The notes under the pieces were generated by a model. The model saw only the letters and a program-made list of their open reading frames with translations, did no database searches and was not told the origin of the DNA. Source: Asanoa sp. WMMD1127 (lineage in GTDB: Bacteria; Actinomycetota; Actinomycetes; Mycobacteriales; Micromonosporaceae). From it: a stretch of 64,000 bases of DNA. The stretch lies in assembly GCF_029626225.1 (NCBI RefSeq), contig NZ_JARUBP010000001.1:930001-994000 (forward strand). Direction: 5' to 3'. Shown here piece after piece: positions 36,066 through 44,075 of the stretch. Position 1 is the first letter of the stretch; each line of letters begins with the position of its first letter. A program made the position numbers and the translations under genes.

Positions 36066-36826
36066 GACGTACGCCGGCGGAACAGCACCGCGGCCCAGGT
36101 GAACGCGACCACGGTGATGCCGCCGAACCAGAGCAGCGCGATCCACCACGACGACCCGATCGGCGTGCCCATCAGCAGGCCGCGGGTCGTCTCCACGATC
36201 GGCGTGATCGGTTGGTGCTCGGCGACGCCGCGCAGCCACGTCGGCAGGGTGTCGACGGGCACGAAGGCGCTGCTGACGTACGGCAGGAAGGTGATCGCGA
36301 ACGTCGCTCCCCCGGCGGCGTCCACGCTGCGCACCAGCAGACCGAGGCAGGCCGCGAGCCACGAGATCGACAGCATGAACAGCGCCAGGAACCCGGTCGC
36401 GGCCAGCCAGCCGCCGACCCCCGCCGCCGGGCGCCAGCCGATCAGCAGGCCGACGCCGATCACGATGGCCATCGCCACCAGGTTGCGGACGACGCTGGCG
36501 ACCACGTGCCCGGTCAGCACGGCCGAGCTGACCACCGGCATCGAGCGGATCCGGTCGATGATGCCGCCGACCATGTCGTGGGTGACGCTGACCGCGGTCG
36601 TCGACGCCCCGAACCCGGCGCACAGGATGATGATCCCGGGCACCACGTAGTTGACGTACGCGGTGCCGGAGTTGATCGCGCCGCCGAAGATGTAGACGAA
36701 GATCAGCATCAGCATGATCGGCAGCATGACCGCCATCAGCAGCGCCTCGACGTTGCGGGCCGAGATGCGCAGGCTGCGGCCGATCATCGCGAGCGAGTTG
36801 TCGACCGCCCAGTAGGCGCTGGTCAT
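36062..36826 (-). CDS. ABC-2 type permease (DrrB-like)
   Basis: Membrane subunit of a drug- or lipid-type exporter, 254 residues with six predicted helices: first helix MLPIMLMLIFVYIFG, then YVVPGIIILCAGFGAS, and the ABC-2 signature region in LALFMLSISWLAACLGLLVRS. The segment GGIIDRIRSMPVVSSAVLTG is typical of DrrB/daunorubicin-resistance permeases. The start overlaps the ATPase stop by four bases. Its stop codon and the stop of the MmpS-like gene overlap within CTAG. Probable regulator: the divergent TetR protein. Confidence 0.9.
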   Translation of the reverse strand: MTSAYWAVDNSLAMIGRSLRISARNVEALLMAVMLPIMLMLIFVYIFGGAINSGTAYVNYVVPGIIILCAGFGASTTAVSVTHDMVGGIIDRIRSMPVVSSAVLTGHVVASVVRNLVAMAIVIGVGLLIGWRPAAGVGGWLAATGFLALFMLSISWLAACLGLLVRSVDAAGGATFAITFLPYVSSAFVPVDTLPTWLRGVAEHQPITPIVETTRGLLMGTPIGSSWWIALLWFGGITVVAFTWAAVLFRRRTS

Positions 36827-37746
36827 CGCGGGTTACCTCCGGTCAGGGCGAAGAAGACGTCGTCGAGCGTGGGCCGGTGGATGGCGACCTTGTCGACGGT
36901 GACGCCGAGCTTGGCCATGCGGTCGAGCAGGTCCCGCACCTCCATGGCGGTGCCGGTGGTCGCGACTGTCACCGATTGCGCGCTCGACGCCGCCACCGCC
37001 TCACCGAGATCGGCCAGCGCTTGGGCGCAGTCGGCGGCCGAGGCGAACTCCAGCTCCACCCGCTCTCCGCCGATCTGGACCTTGAGCGCCGCGGCGGTCC
37101 CTTCCGCCACCGCGACGCCGTGGTCGATGAGCATGATCCGGTCGGCGAGCTGGTCGGCCTCCTCGAGGTATTGCGTCGTCAGGAAGATGGTCGACCCCCC
37201 GTCGGCCAGCTCCCGCACGAACGACCACATCTGCTGCCGGCTGCGCGGGTCGAGGCCCGTGGTCGGCTCGTCGAGGAAGATCACCGGCGGCGAGGTGACC
37301 AGGCTCATCGCCAGGTCGAGCCGGCGCCGCATGCCCCCCGAATAGGTCTTGACCAGCTTCCCGCCGGCGTCGGCCAGGTCGAACCGCTCCAGCAGCTCGA
37401 CCGCCCGCCGCCGGGACGCCGACCGGCCGAGCCGCCGCAGGCGCCCCACCATCGCCAGGTTCTCCCGGCCGGTCTGCAGCTCGTCGACGGCCGCGTACTG
37501 GCCCGTCAGACTGATCTTCTGGCACACCTCGAACGCCGACGACACGACGTCGTGCCCCGCCACCGACGCGGTGCCGGCATCTGGCGGAACCAGCGTCGCA
37601 AGGATCTTCACCAACGTCGTCTTACCCGCCCCGTTGGGGCCGAGCAGCCCGAACACCGAGCCCGCCGGCACGGTGAGGTCGATGCCGGAGAGCACCCGCT
37701 GACTCCCGTACGACTTCTCGATTCCATGGACCCTGATCGCGTCCAC
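36823..37746 (-). CDS. ABC transporter ATP-binding protein (DrrA-like)
   Basis: ATPase of the adjacent exporter, 307 residues. Walker A GPNGAGKTTLVKI, Q-loop ISLTGQYAAVDE, signature YSGGMRRRLDLAMSLV, Walker B VIFLDEPTTGLDPRSRQQMW and H-loop TTQYLEEADQLADRI are all intact. The C-terminal 85 residues form the DrrA-type extension (VRDLLDRMAKLGVTVDKVAIHRPTLDDVFFALTG). GTG start at 37746. Divergent from the TetR regulator across a 72-bp gap containing an inverted-repeat candidate. Confidence 0.94.
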   Translation of the reverse strand: MDAIRVHGIEKSYGSQRVLSGIDLTVPAGSVFGLLGPNGAGKTTLVKILATLVPPDAGTASVAGHDVVSSAFEVCQKISLTGQYAAVDELQTGRENLAMVGRLRRLGRSASRRRAVELLERFDLADAGGKLVKTYSGGMRRRLDLAMSLVTSPPVIFLDEPTTGLDPRSRQQMWSFVRELADGGSTIFLTTQYLEEADQLADRIMLIDHGVAVAEGTAAALKVQIGGERVELEFASAADCAQALADLGEAVAASSAQSVTVATTGTAMEVRDLLDRMAKLGVTVDKVAIHRPTLDDVFFALTGGNPR

Positions 37747-37760
37747 GCCTCCCCCTACTC

Positions 37761-37806
37761 AAACTGTTTATGCCCTACGCTGATTGGTTTAGGCTATACG
37801 CAGTTT
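37761..37806. promoter_or_regulatory. Operator candidate between drrAB-like genes and tetR
   Basis: Partial inverted repeat: AAACTG (37761-37766) opposite CAGTTT (37801-37806), with inner TATGCC (37769-37774) opposite GGCTATA (37792-37798). The stretch is distinctly AT-richer than its surroundings and must hold both divergent promoters. Symmetry is imperfect, so this is a candidate TetR-type site only. Confidence 0.4.
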
Positions 37807-37818
37807 TAGGATGAAGCA

Positions 37819-38574
37819 ATGCCCGAACTGCCACCCGGCGTCGACGTGCTGTGGGGACGCCGCGAGCCCGCCAAGCGCGGCCCGCGCCCCAACCTGAGCG
37901 TCGAGCAGATCGTCGACGCCGCCATCGACATCGCCTCGACCGAAGGGCTCGGCCCGCTGTCGATGAACAGGGTGGCCGAGAAGCTGGGCAAGTCGGCGAT
38001 GTCGCTCTACCGCTACGTCCGCAGCAAGGACGAGCTCCTGCAGCTGATGACCGACGTCAGCGCGCTCAAGGCGGCGCCGCCCGAGCCCGACGAGTCGCTG
38101 GGCTGGCGACCCAACCTCGAGCGCTGGGCGTACGCCCTGGTCGGGCTCTATCGCAGCCACAACTGGGTGCTGCACGTGCCGCTCGGTCCCACGCCGCCGA
38201 TCGGCCCCGGGCAGCTCACCTGGCTCGACCGCGCGCTGGCCTGCCTGCGCCGGACGCAGCTTCCGGCCGAGGTCCAGATCGGCGTGGTGATGTTGCTGCT
38301 CACGTTCATCCGCGGTCAGGTTCGGATGACCCAGGAGATCAACCTGGAGGCCGTCGACCTCGGGTCCGGTCAGCCCACCTACGGCGAGATGGTCCGCATG
38401 GTGGTCGACAAGGAGCGCCTGCCTGACCTGGCCCGACTGGTCGACGACGGCGTCTTCGACGGTCCCGACACGGGAATCACCGAGCAGGAGTTCGACCTGG
38501 AGGTGCAGTTCGGCTTCATGATGATTTTCGACGGCATCGAACGCCTGATCGCGGCCCACGAGGAGGAACAGTGA
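37819..38574 (+). CDS. TetR/AcrR family transcriptional regulator
   Basis: Repressor-type regulator of 251 residues. The N-terminal DNA-binding domain follows a basic tail: SVEQIVDAAIDIASTEGLGPLSMNRVAEKLGKSAMSLYRYVRSKDELLQLM, the helix-turn-helix typical of TetR, here with the SLYRYV recognition helix seen in the TetR_C_1 subgroup (tetracycline/multidrug class). The C-terminal ligand domain contains WAYALVGLYRSHNWVLHVPLG and a final amphipathic helix. Likely autoregulator and repressor of the divergent exporter genes. Its stop overlaps the start of the aminotransferase (GTGA). Confidence 0.92.
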   Translation: MPELPPGVDVLWGRREPAKRGPRPNLSVEQIVDAAIDIASTEGLGPLSMNRVAEKLGKSAMSLYRYVRSKDELLQLMTDVSALKAAPPEPDESLGWRPNLERWAYALVGLYRSHNWVLHVPLGPTPPIGPGQLTWLDRALACLRRTQLPAEVQIGVVMLLLTFIRGQVRMTQEINLEAVDLGSGQPTYGEMVRMVVDKERLPDLARLVDDGVFDGPDTGITEQEFDLEVQFGFMMIFDGIERLIAAHEEEQ

Positions 38575-39740
38575 CGGATCCGTTGGTCGCCCGGATGCGC
38601 CCGTTCGGCACCACGATCTTCGCCGAGATGTCGGCGCTCGCCGTGCGCACCGGCGCGGTCAACCTGGGCCAGGGCTTCCCGGACACCGACGGTCCACAGG
38701 AGATGCTCGACGCGGCCGCGGCGGCCATCCACGATGGACGCAACCAGTACCCGCCCGGGCCGGGCATCCCCGAGCTGCGGGCCGCGATCAGCGCCCACCA
38801 GCGGCGGTTCTGGGGGCTCGACTACGACCCCGACGGCGAGGTGCTGGTCACCGCGGGGGCGACCGAAGCGGTGGCCGCGACGATCCTGGCGCTCTGCGAG
38901 CCCGGCGACGAGGTGGTCTGCTTCGAGCCCTACTACGACTCCTACGCGGCCTCGATCGCGTTGGCCGGGGCCGTGCGCCGGCCTGTGACGCTGCGCCCGG
39001 GCGCCGACGGCCGCTACGCCGTCGACCCCGACGAGCTGCGCGGCGCGTTCGGTCCGCGTACGCGGCTGGTGTTGCTGAACTCCCCGCACAACCCGACCGG
39101 CAAGGTCTTCACGCGGGCCGAGCTCGACCTGGTCGCGGAGCTGTGCCAGGCGCACGACGTCTACGCGGTGACCGACGAGGTCTACGAGCACCTCGTGTTC
39201 GACGACGCCGCCACCCCGCACGTGCCGCTGGCCACGCTGCCCGGCATGCGCGAGCGCACGCTGCGCATCTCGTCGGCGGGCAAGACGTTCTCCTGCACCG
39301 GCTGGAAGATCGGCTGGGCCAGCGGCCCGCGCGCGCTCGTGTCGGCGGCCCTGCGGGTCAAGCAGTTCCTGACGTTCGTCAACGGCTCGCCGTTCCAGCC
39401 GGCGGTGGCGCTCGCCCTGGGCCTGCCGGACGCCTACTTCGACGGTTTCCGCGCCGGGCTGCAGACCCAGCGGGACCTGCTGGTGTCGGGTCTGCGCGAC
39501 GCCGGGTTCGGCGTGCTCGTGCCCGAGGGCACCTACTTCGTCACCGCCGACATCACGCCGCTGGGCGGCACCGACGGGGTCGAGTTCTGCCGCTCGCTTC
39601 CCGAGCGGTCGGGCGTGGTCGCGGTGCCGACGCAGGTGTTCTACGACCACGAGGACGCCGGCCGCCGCCTGGTGCGGTTCGCCTTCTGCAAGCGGCCGGC
39701 AGTGCTCAACGAGGCGGTGGCTCGCCTCAGGAAGAACTAG
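38571..39740 (+). CDS. dapC: PLP aminotransferase, DapC-like (N-succinyldiaminopimelate aminotransferase type)
   Basis: Fold-type I aminotransferase of 389 residues, closely resembling M. tuberculosis DapC (Rv0858c) in text: [29 protein letters not shown] at the N-terminus, [53 protein letters not shown], the PLP-Lys in [17 protein letters not shown], and RFAFCKR near the end. If that assignment holds, it acts in lysine/meso-diaminopimelate synthesis; kynurenine-aminotransferase-like activity is the alternative. GTG start overlaps the TetR stop. Converges on glmM with a 14-bp overlap of 3' ends. Confidence 0.82.
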   Translation: MTDPLVARMRPFGTTIFAEMSALAVRTGAVNLGQGFPDTDGPQEMLDAAAAAIHDGRNQYPPGPGIPELRAAISAHQRRFWGLDYDPDGEVLVTAGATEAVAATILALCEPGDEVVCFEPYYDSYAASIALAGAVRRPVTLRPGADGRYAVDPDELRGAFGPRTRLVLLNSPHNPTGKVFTRAELDLVAELCQAHDVYAVTDEVYEHLVFDDAATPHVPLATLPGMRERTLRISSAGKTFSCTGWKIGWASGPRALVSAALRVKQFLTFVNGSPFQPAVALALGLPDAYFDGFRAGLQTQRDLLVSGLRDAGFGVLVPEGTYFVTADITPLGGTDGVEFCRSLPERSGVVAVPTQVFYDHEDAGRRLVRFAFCKRPAVLNEAVARLRKN

Positions 39741-41082
39741 GCGACGCGGTACGCACGGCGGCGGCGAGCCGTTCCGCGACGTCCTGGGCGGTCTCGGCGG
39801 TCGCGGCCTCGACCATGACCCGCACGAGCGGCTCGGTGCCCGAGGGGCGCAGCAGCACCCGGCCGGTGTCGCCGAGCTCGGCCTCGGCCGCCGCGGCCGC
39901 GTCGCGTACCGCCGGCGCCTCGGCGCCCTCCTTGCGGTCGCCGACCGGGACGTTGATCAGCACCTGGGGCAGCTTGGTGACCACCGACGCGAGCTCGCCC
40001 AGCGGCTTGCCGGTCGCGGCCATCCGGGCCATCAGGTGCAGGCCGGCGAGCACGCCGTCGCCCGTGGTCGCGTACGCGGGCATGATGATGTGCCCGCTCT
40101 GCTCCCCGCCCAGGGCCAGGCCCGAGGCGCGCAGCTCGTCGAGCACGTAGCGGTCGCCGACCTTGGTCTCGACCAGCGCGATGCCCTCGTTCTTCATGGC
40201 GATCTTGAGGCCGAGGTTGCTCATCACCGTCGTGACGAACGTGTCGCTGGTCAGCGTGCCGGCCTCGCGCATCGCCAGCGCGAGGATCGCCATGATCTGG
40301 TCGCCGTCGACCTCGTCGCCCGTGGCCGTGACCGCGAGGCAGCGGTCGGCGTCGCCGTCGACCGCGATACCGAGGTCGGCGCCGTTGGCCAGCACGGCCT
40401 CGCGGACCGTGTCGAGGTGGGTCGAGCCGCAGCCGTCGTTGATGTTGACGCCGTCGGGCTCGGCGTGGATGGCGATCACCTCGGCGCCGGCCTCCCGGTA
40501 GACCACCGGGGCGATGTCGGCGGCCGCGCCGTTGGCGCAGTCGACGACGACCTTGAGGCCGGCCAGCGGCTGGGTGACCGAGCCGACCAGGTGCTGCACG
40601 TAGTGGTCGGCCCCGTCGAGCAGGTCGTGCACCCGGCCGACGGCGGCGCCGGTCGGGCGGCTCCAGCCCGCGGTGCCCGCCTCGATGGCGGCCTCGATGC
40701 GGTGCTCGATGTCGTCGGGCAGCTTGTGGCCGCCGGCGGCGAAGATCTTGATGCCGTTGTCGGGCATCGGGTTGTGCGAGGCCGAGAGCATGACGCCGAA
40801 ATCGGCCTTGGTCTCGCCGACCAGGTAGGCCACCGCCGGCGTCGGCAGCACGCCGACCCGCAGCACGTTGGCGCCGGCGCTGGTCAGGCCCGCGACGGTG
40901 GCCGCCTCGAGCATCTCGCCCGACGCCCGGGGGTCACGGCCGACGACGGCCAGCGGAGGGTGGGACCGGTCGACTTCGGCGAGCGTACGGGCGGCCGCGA
41001 CCGCCACGGCCAGCGCGAGCTCGGGGGTGAGGTCGGCGTTCGCCTTCCCGCGTACCCCGTCGGTGCCGAAGAGACGGCCCAT
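39727..41082 (-). CDS. glmM: Phosphoglucosamine mutase
   Basis: Interconverts GlcN-6-P and GlcN-1-P for UDP-GlcNAc. 451 residues. Start [14 protein letters not shown]; phosphoserine Ser102 in [13 protein letters not shown]; metal loop DGDADRC; sugar-binding loop LGGEQSGHI; phosphate-binding [15 protein letters not shown] at 41082 has GGAGG eight bases upstream; the longer upstream frame is rejected. Its last 14 bases overlap the end of the aminotransferase gene on the other strand. Lies downstream of rplM-rpsI, as in mycobacteria. Confidence 0.97.
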   Translation of the reverse strand: MGRLFGTDGVRGKANADLTPELALAVAVAAARTLAEVDRSHPPLAVVGRDPRASGEMLEAATVAGLTSAGANVLRVGVLPTPAVAYLVGETKADFGVMLSASHNPMPDNGIKIFAAGGHKLPDDIEHRIEAAIEAGTAGWSRPTGAAVGRVHDLLDGADHYVQHLVGSVTQPLAGLKVVVDCANGAAADIAPVVYREAGAEVIAIHAEPDGVNINDGCGSTHLDTVREAVLANGADLGIAVDGDADRCLAVTATGDEVDGDQIMAILALAMREAGTLTSDTFVTTVMSNLGLKIAMKNEGIALVETKVGDRYVLDELRASGLALGGEQSGHIIMPAYATTGDGVLAGLHLMARMAATGKPLGELASVVTKLPQVLINVPVGDRKEGAEAPAVRDAAAAAEAELGDTGRVLLRPSGTEPLVRVMVEAATAETAQDVAERLAAAVRTASPSSS

Positions 41083-41175
41083 CTGGAAACCTCCGCTGTG
41101 ATGTGTCCGGGAATGCCAACGGCCGGGCCGCCGTCGCACATGGCGATGGCTGATCCCGGCCGTATGGTCAGTGAA

Positions 41176-41664
41176 TCAACGCTTGGAGTACTGCGGGGCC
41201 TTACGGGCCTTCTTGAGACCGTACTTCTTGCTCTCCTTGACGCGGGCGTCACGGGTGAGGAAGCCGGCCTTCTTGAGCGCCGGGCGGTCGTCGCTGTCGT
41301 TGGCGATCAGCGCGCGGGCGATCGCGAGGCGCAGCGCGCCGGCCTGGCCGGTGATGCCGCCGCCGCGCAGGTTGGCGATGACGTCGAAGGCCTCGGCCTT
41401 CTCGGCGGTCACCAGCGGCTCGCGGATCAGCTGCTGGTGGACCTTGCTCGGGAAGTACTCCTCGAGCTCACGGCCGTTGCAGGTGATCTTGCCGGAGCCC
41501 GGCACGATGCGGACCCGGACGATGGCTTCCTTGCGCCGGCCGACGGTCTGGATCGGGCGGTCACCGCGCGGGGCGCGGGTCGCGGGAGCGGGCGCCGGAG
41601 CGGTGGCGGTCGCGGTGGGGGCCTCGGCGACGGCGGCCGGGGTGGGAGCGCTGACATCGGTCAT
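41176..41664 (-). CDS. rpsI: 30S ribosomal protein S9
   Basis: 162 residues. The conserved body begins at [21 protein letters not shown] and ends [17 protein letters not shown], whose basic tail reaches the P-site tRNA. A 40-residue Ala/Pro-rich N-terminal arm precedes it, as in related actinobacteria. ATG 41664 is preferred for its GAGGAAG eight bases upstream; GTG 41691, which overlaps the rplM stop, is an alternative. Co-transcribed with rplM. Confidence 0.96.
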   Translation of the reverse strand: MTDVSAPTPAAVAEAPTATATAPAPAPATRAPRGDRPIQTVGRRKEAIVRVRIVPGSGKITCNGRELEEYFPSKVHQQLIREPLVTAEKAEAFDVIANLRGGGITGQAGALRLAIARALIANDSDDRPALKKAGFLTRDARVKESKKYGLKKARKAPQYSKR

Positions 41665-41687
41665 GTTGGTGACTTCCTCGTCCGCGC

Positions 41688-42131
41688 TCACTGCGCGATC
41701 TGCTTGATCTCGAACGGCACCGGCTGCTGCGCGGCGTGCGGGTGCTCGGCGCCGGCGTAGACCTTCAGCTTCTTGATGAGCTGACGGCCAAGCTTGTTGT
41801 GGGGAAGCATGCCCTTGACGGCAAGCTCGATCGCGTGCTCGGGGCGCTTGGACAGCAGCTCCTCGTAGCCGACCTGCTTGAGACCGCCCGGGTAGCCGGA
41901 GTGGCGGTAGGCGACCTTGGTCTGCCGCTTGTTGCCGGTCAGCGCGACCTTGCCAGCGTTGACGATCACGACGAAGTCGCCCGTGTCGACGTGGGGGGCG
42001 AAGGTCGGCTTGTGCTTGCCGCGCAGCAGCGTGGCCGCGTGGGTGGCCAACCGGCCCAGCACGACGTCAGACGCGTCGATGATGTGCCACTGACGCTCGA
42101 TCTCACCCGGCTTCGGGCTGTACGTACGCAC
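41688..42131 (-). CDS. rplM: 50S ribosomal protein L13
   Basis: 147 residues, typical size. The sequence [20 protein letters not shown], then [21 protein letters not shown] and [26 protein letters not shown] carries the family signature. GTG start at 42131 with AAGG upstream. First gene of the rplM-rpsI unit, with a promoter candidate 45-75 bp upstream. Confidence 0.97.
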   Translation of the reverse strand: MRTYSPKPGEIERQWHIIDASDVVLGRLATHAATLLRGKHKPTFAPHVDTGDFVVIVNAGKVALTGNKRQTKVAYRHSGYPGGLKQVGYEELLSKRPEHAIELAVKGMLPHNKLGRQLIKKLKVYAGAEHPHAAQQPVPFEIKQIAQ

Positions 42132-42175
42132 AGGTTTACCTTGTCTCGTCGTCGGTCTGGGGTCGCACGCCAGAG

Positions 42176-42204
42176 ATTGTCACGTCGCGCACAACAGCAG
42201 ACAA
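42176..42204 (-). promoter_or_regulatory. Promoter candidate of rplM-rpsI
   Basis: On the minus strand TTGTCT (42199-42204) and GACAAT (42176-42181) are spaced 17 bp apart in an AT-richer stretch, 45 bp before the rplM start. Confidence 0.5.
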
Positions 42205-42259
42205 CAATACCTGCTGCGAGCAGGCAGGGTCAAAACGGGGTTTGTGGCCGGGGCCACGG

Positions 42260-43330
42260 TCATTCTACCGCGAGCCGGTAGCCGCGTTTCACCACCGTCT
42301 GCACCACTTTGGGGATGCCCAGTCCGGCCCGCAGCCGGGCCACCGCCATCTCGACCGCGTGCTCGTCGGCGCCCCTCGGCAGCGTACGCAGCAGGGCAGC
42401 CCGGGAGAACACCCGGCCCGGCTCCGCGGCCAGCGCCCGGAGCACCGCCATCGGCCCGGGCGCCAGCGGCTTCAGGGCGCCGTCGACCACCGCGGCGTGC
42501 CCCCGCAGGGTGAGGTCGTGCCCGCCGACCCGCACGCTGACCGCGCGGGGTGGCAGCTCCTTGATGATCGTGCGGACCAGGGCGCCGACCCGGGCGCGGC
42601 CGGGCGCGACGACCGGCACGCCGTGCGCACGCAGCGGGGCCGCGGTGACCGGGCCGACGCAGGCGGCGAGGACGCCGTCGCGGAAGGCGGCCAGCACGTC
42701 GGGGCCGCTCGGTCCGGCCGCACGGAGCAGCGCGTGGACCGCGGGGGCGGAGGTGAAGGTGACCGCGTCGACCAGGCGGCCGGCGATCAGGTCGACCATC
42801 CGGTCCAACGGGGCGGGGTCGAGCGGGGGCGCCCAGCGGTAGACCGGTATCTCGATCACCGTGGCCCCGGCCGCCTCGAGCGCCGCGGTCCACTCCGGCT
42901 GGCGCTCACCGGGCAACTGCATGGCCACCACCTGACCGCGTACGCCGCGGTGGCGCAGGTGGTCGATCACCTCGGCGTAGCTCTCCTCCACGGGTACGCC
43001 GTGGTCGGGGCCGCCGCGTACCCGTGGGTCCCGGGTGACGAGATAGGCCTGGGCGAGCACGCCGCGCAGGGGTTCGGCCAGGCCCCAACCGTCGGCGGCC
43101 TCCAGCCAGCCGCGCATGCCGATCGAGGTGTTGGCCACGACGATGTCGGGCGGGCGGTCGAGGCAGGCCCGGGTCGCGGCCCGGAGCTCCGTGTCGTCGG
43201 CGAGCGGGACGATCCGCAGGGCGGGCGCCAGCACCACCCGGGCGCCGCGCCGCTCGAGCAGCGTGGCCAGGGTGTCCCCGTTGCGGTCAGCGGTGACGCC
43301 GACTGTGAAACCCGTCAGTTCGGCCGACAC
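42260..43330 (-). CDS. Uroporphyrinogen-III synthase fused to OmpR-type winged-helix domain
   Basis: 356-residue two-domain protein. The first about 255 residues have the HemD bilobed fold: GFTVGVTADRNGDTLATLLERRGA, DIVVANTSIGMRGWLEA, VAMQLPGERQPEW, and AVTFTSAPAVHALLRAA followed by ACVGPVTAAPLRAHGV. The last about 95 residues are a Trans_reg_C winged helix (LKPLAPGPMAVLRALAAEPGR ... HAVEMAVARLRAGLGIPKVVQTVVKRGYRLA). The same architecture occurs in actinobacterial proteins such as Rv0260c. It lies away from heme genes, so a DNA-binding sensor role is as likely as heme synthesis. GTG 43330 is a provisional start; no clear ribosome site was seen. Confidence 0.85.
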   Translation of the reverse strand: MSAELTGFTVGVTADRNGDTLATLLERRGARVVLAPALRIVPLADDTELRAATRACLDRPPDIVVANTSIGMRGWLEAADGWGLAEPLRGVLAQAYLVTRDPRVRGGPDHGVPVEESYAEVIDHLRHRGVRGQVVAMQLPGERQPEWTAALEAAGATVIEIPVYRWAPPLDPAPLDRMVDLIAGRLVDAVTFTSAPAVHALLRAAGPSGPDVLAAFRDGVLAACVGPVTAAPLRAHGVPVVAPGRARVGALVRTIIKELPPRAVSVRVGGHDLTLRGHAAVVDGALKPLAPGPMAVLRALAAEPGRVFSRAALLRTLPRGADEHAVEMAVARLRAGLGIPKVVQTVVKRGYRLAVE

Positions 43331-43449
43331 GTCCGAAGCGTGCAGGCGCGCCGTTTCGGCGCCGCGTCCCGTTTGTTTCGAAAGTGCTAAGAGGCGCCGG
43401 TCTGTTTGGCGGGCGTACCTTTCTGATGGCGGTTGGTATGGTCTTTGGT

Positions 43450-43722
43450 ATGACCGCAAAGGTGACCCTGTCGTTCTCCGACGAGACGATCGAGGAGGCG
43501 CGCCGGTTCGCCGCGCGCGAGGGGATGTCCCTGTCCGCGTGGATGGACCAGGCGGCGCGGGAGAAGGCGGTGCGTGAGCTGTTCACCGCGCACGCCGCCG
43601 CGGTCGGCCGGGCCGGGGCCGGCGCCGACGTCGGCTTCGACGAGGCCGCCGCGCTGGCCGACGAAGAGGAGATCGCGATGGTCGACGAGGCCCTCTTCGG
43701 AGGCGACGGGCGTGCCGCGTAG
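43450..43722 (+). CDS. Ribbon-helix-helix antitoxin of a MazEF-type pair
   Basis: 90-residue protein. The N-terminal part TAKVTLSFSDETIEEARRFA, then REGMSLSAWMDQAAREKAVR fits a ribbon-helix-helix DNA-binding domain (beta strand, two helices). The acidic C-terminal region (DEAAALADEEEIAMVDEALFG) is the usual toxin-neutralising arm. It overlaps the toxin gene by 11 bp. ATG 43450 is taken because the strand starts there; an in-frame ATG eight codons upstream is possible. Divergent from the HemD-fusion gene. Confidence 0.82.
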   Translation: MTAKVTLSFSDETIEEARRFAAREGMSLSAWMDQAAREKAVRELFTAHAAAVGRAGAGADVGFDEAAALADEEEIAMVDEALFGGDGRAA

Positions 43723-44005
43723 GGGCGAGATCTGGCGCATCAACGGCGCCCGTGAACGCCTCGGCCTGGTGATCAGCTCCGACCTCTACAACAGCACCGA
43801 CGTGCCCATCGTGATCGTGGCCGAGGTGGTCGACTCCGACCTGCTGCGGGACTCGCCGCTGGCCGTACCCATGGGCTCCTATGTGGTCATGCCCGACCGG
43901 CTCTCGTCGCCGATGAAGAAGTGGTTCGAAGAAGTGGTCGACGTCGCCGACAGCGACACGATGTTCCGGGTCTCGCGGGCGCTGCGGATACTCCAGAACC
44001 TCTGA
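43712..44005 (+). CDS. PemK/MazF-type endoribonuclease toxin
   Basis: 97-residue toxin of the MazF/PemK fold. The strand PRRGEIWRINGARERLGLVISSD shows the RGEIW start typical of the family. IVIVAEVVD and SSPMKKWFEEVVDVADSD occupy the places of the catalytic and RNA-binding segments. GTG start with GGAGG eight bases upstream, inside the end of the antitoxin gene. Cleavage specificity cannot be read from sequence. The classic Arg/Thr catalytic pair is not unambiguous here (SSP in place of RPV-type text), so activity is likely but unproven. Confidence 0.82.
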   Translation: MPRRGEIWRINGARERLGLVISSDLYNSTDVPIVIVAEVVDSDLLRDSPLAVPMGSYVVMPDRLSSPMKKWFEEVVDVADSDTMFRVSRALRILQNL

Positions 44006-44075
44006 CACTGCGTAGTTATCCACAGTCTCCAATCGGCGGGTGGCGGTCCGCTTGTGAGGGCCGTACCGTGCCCGC

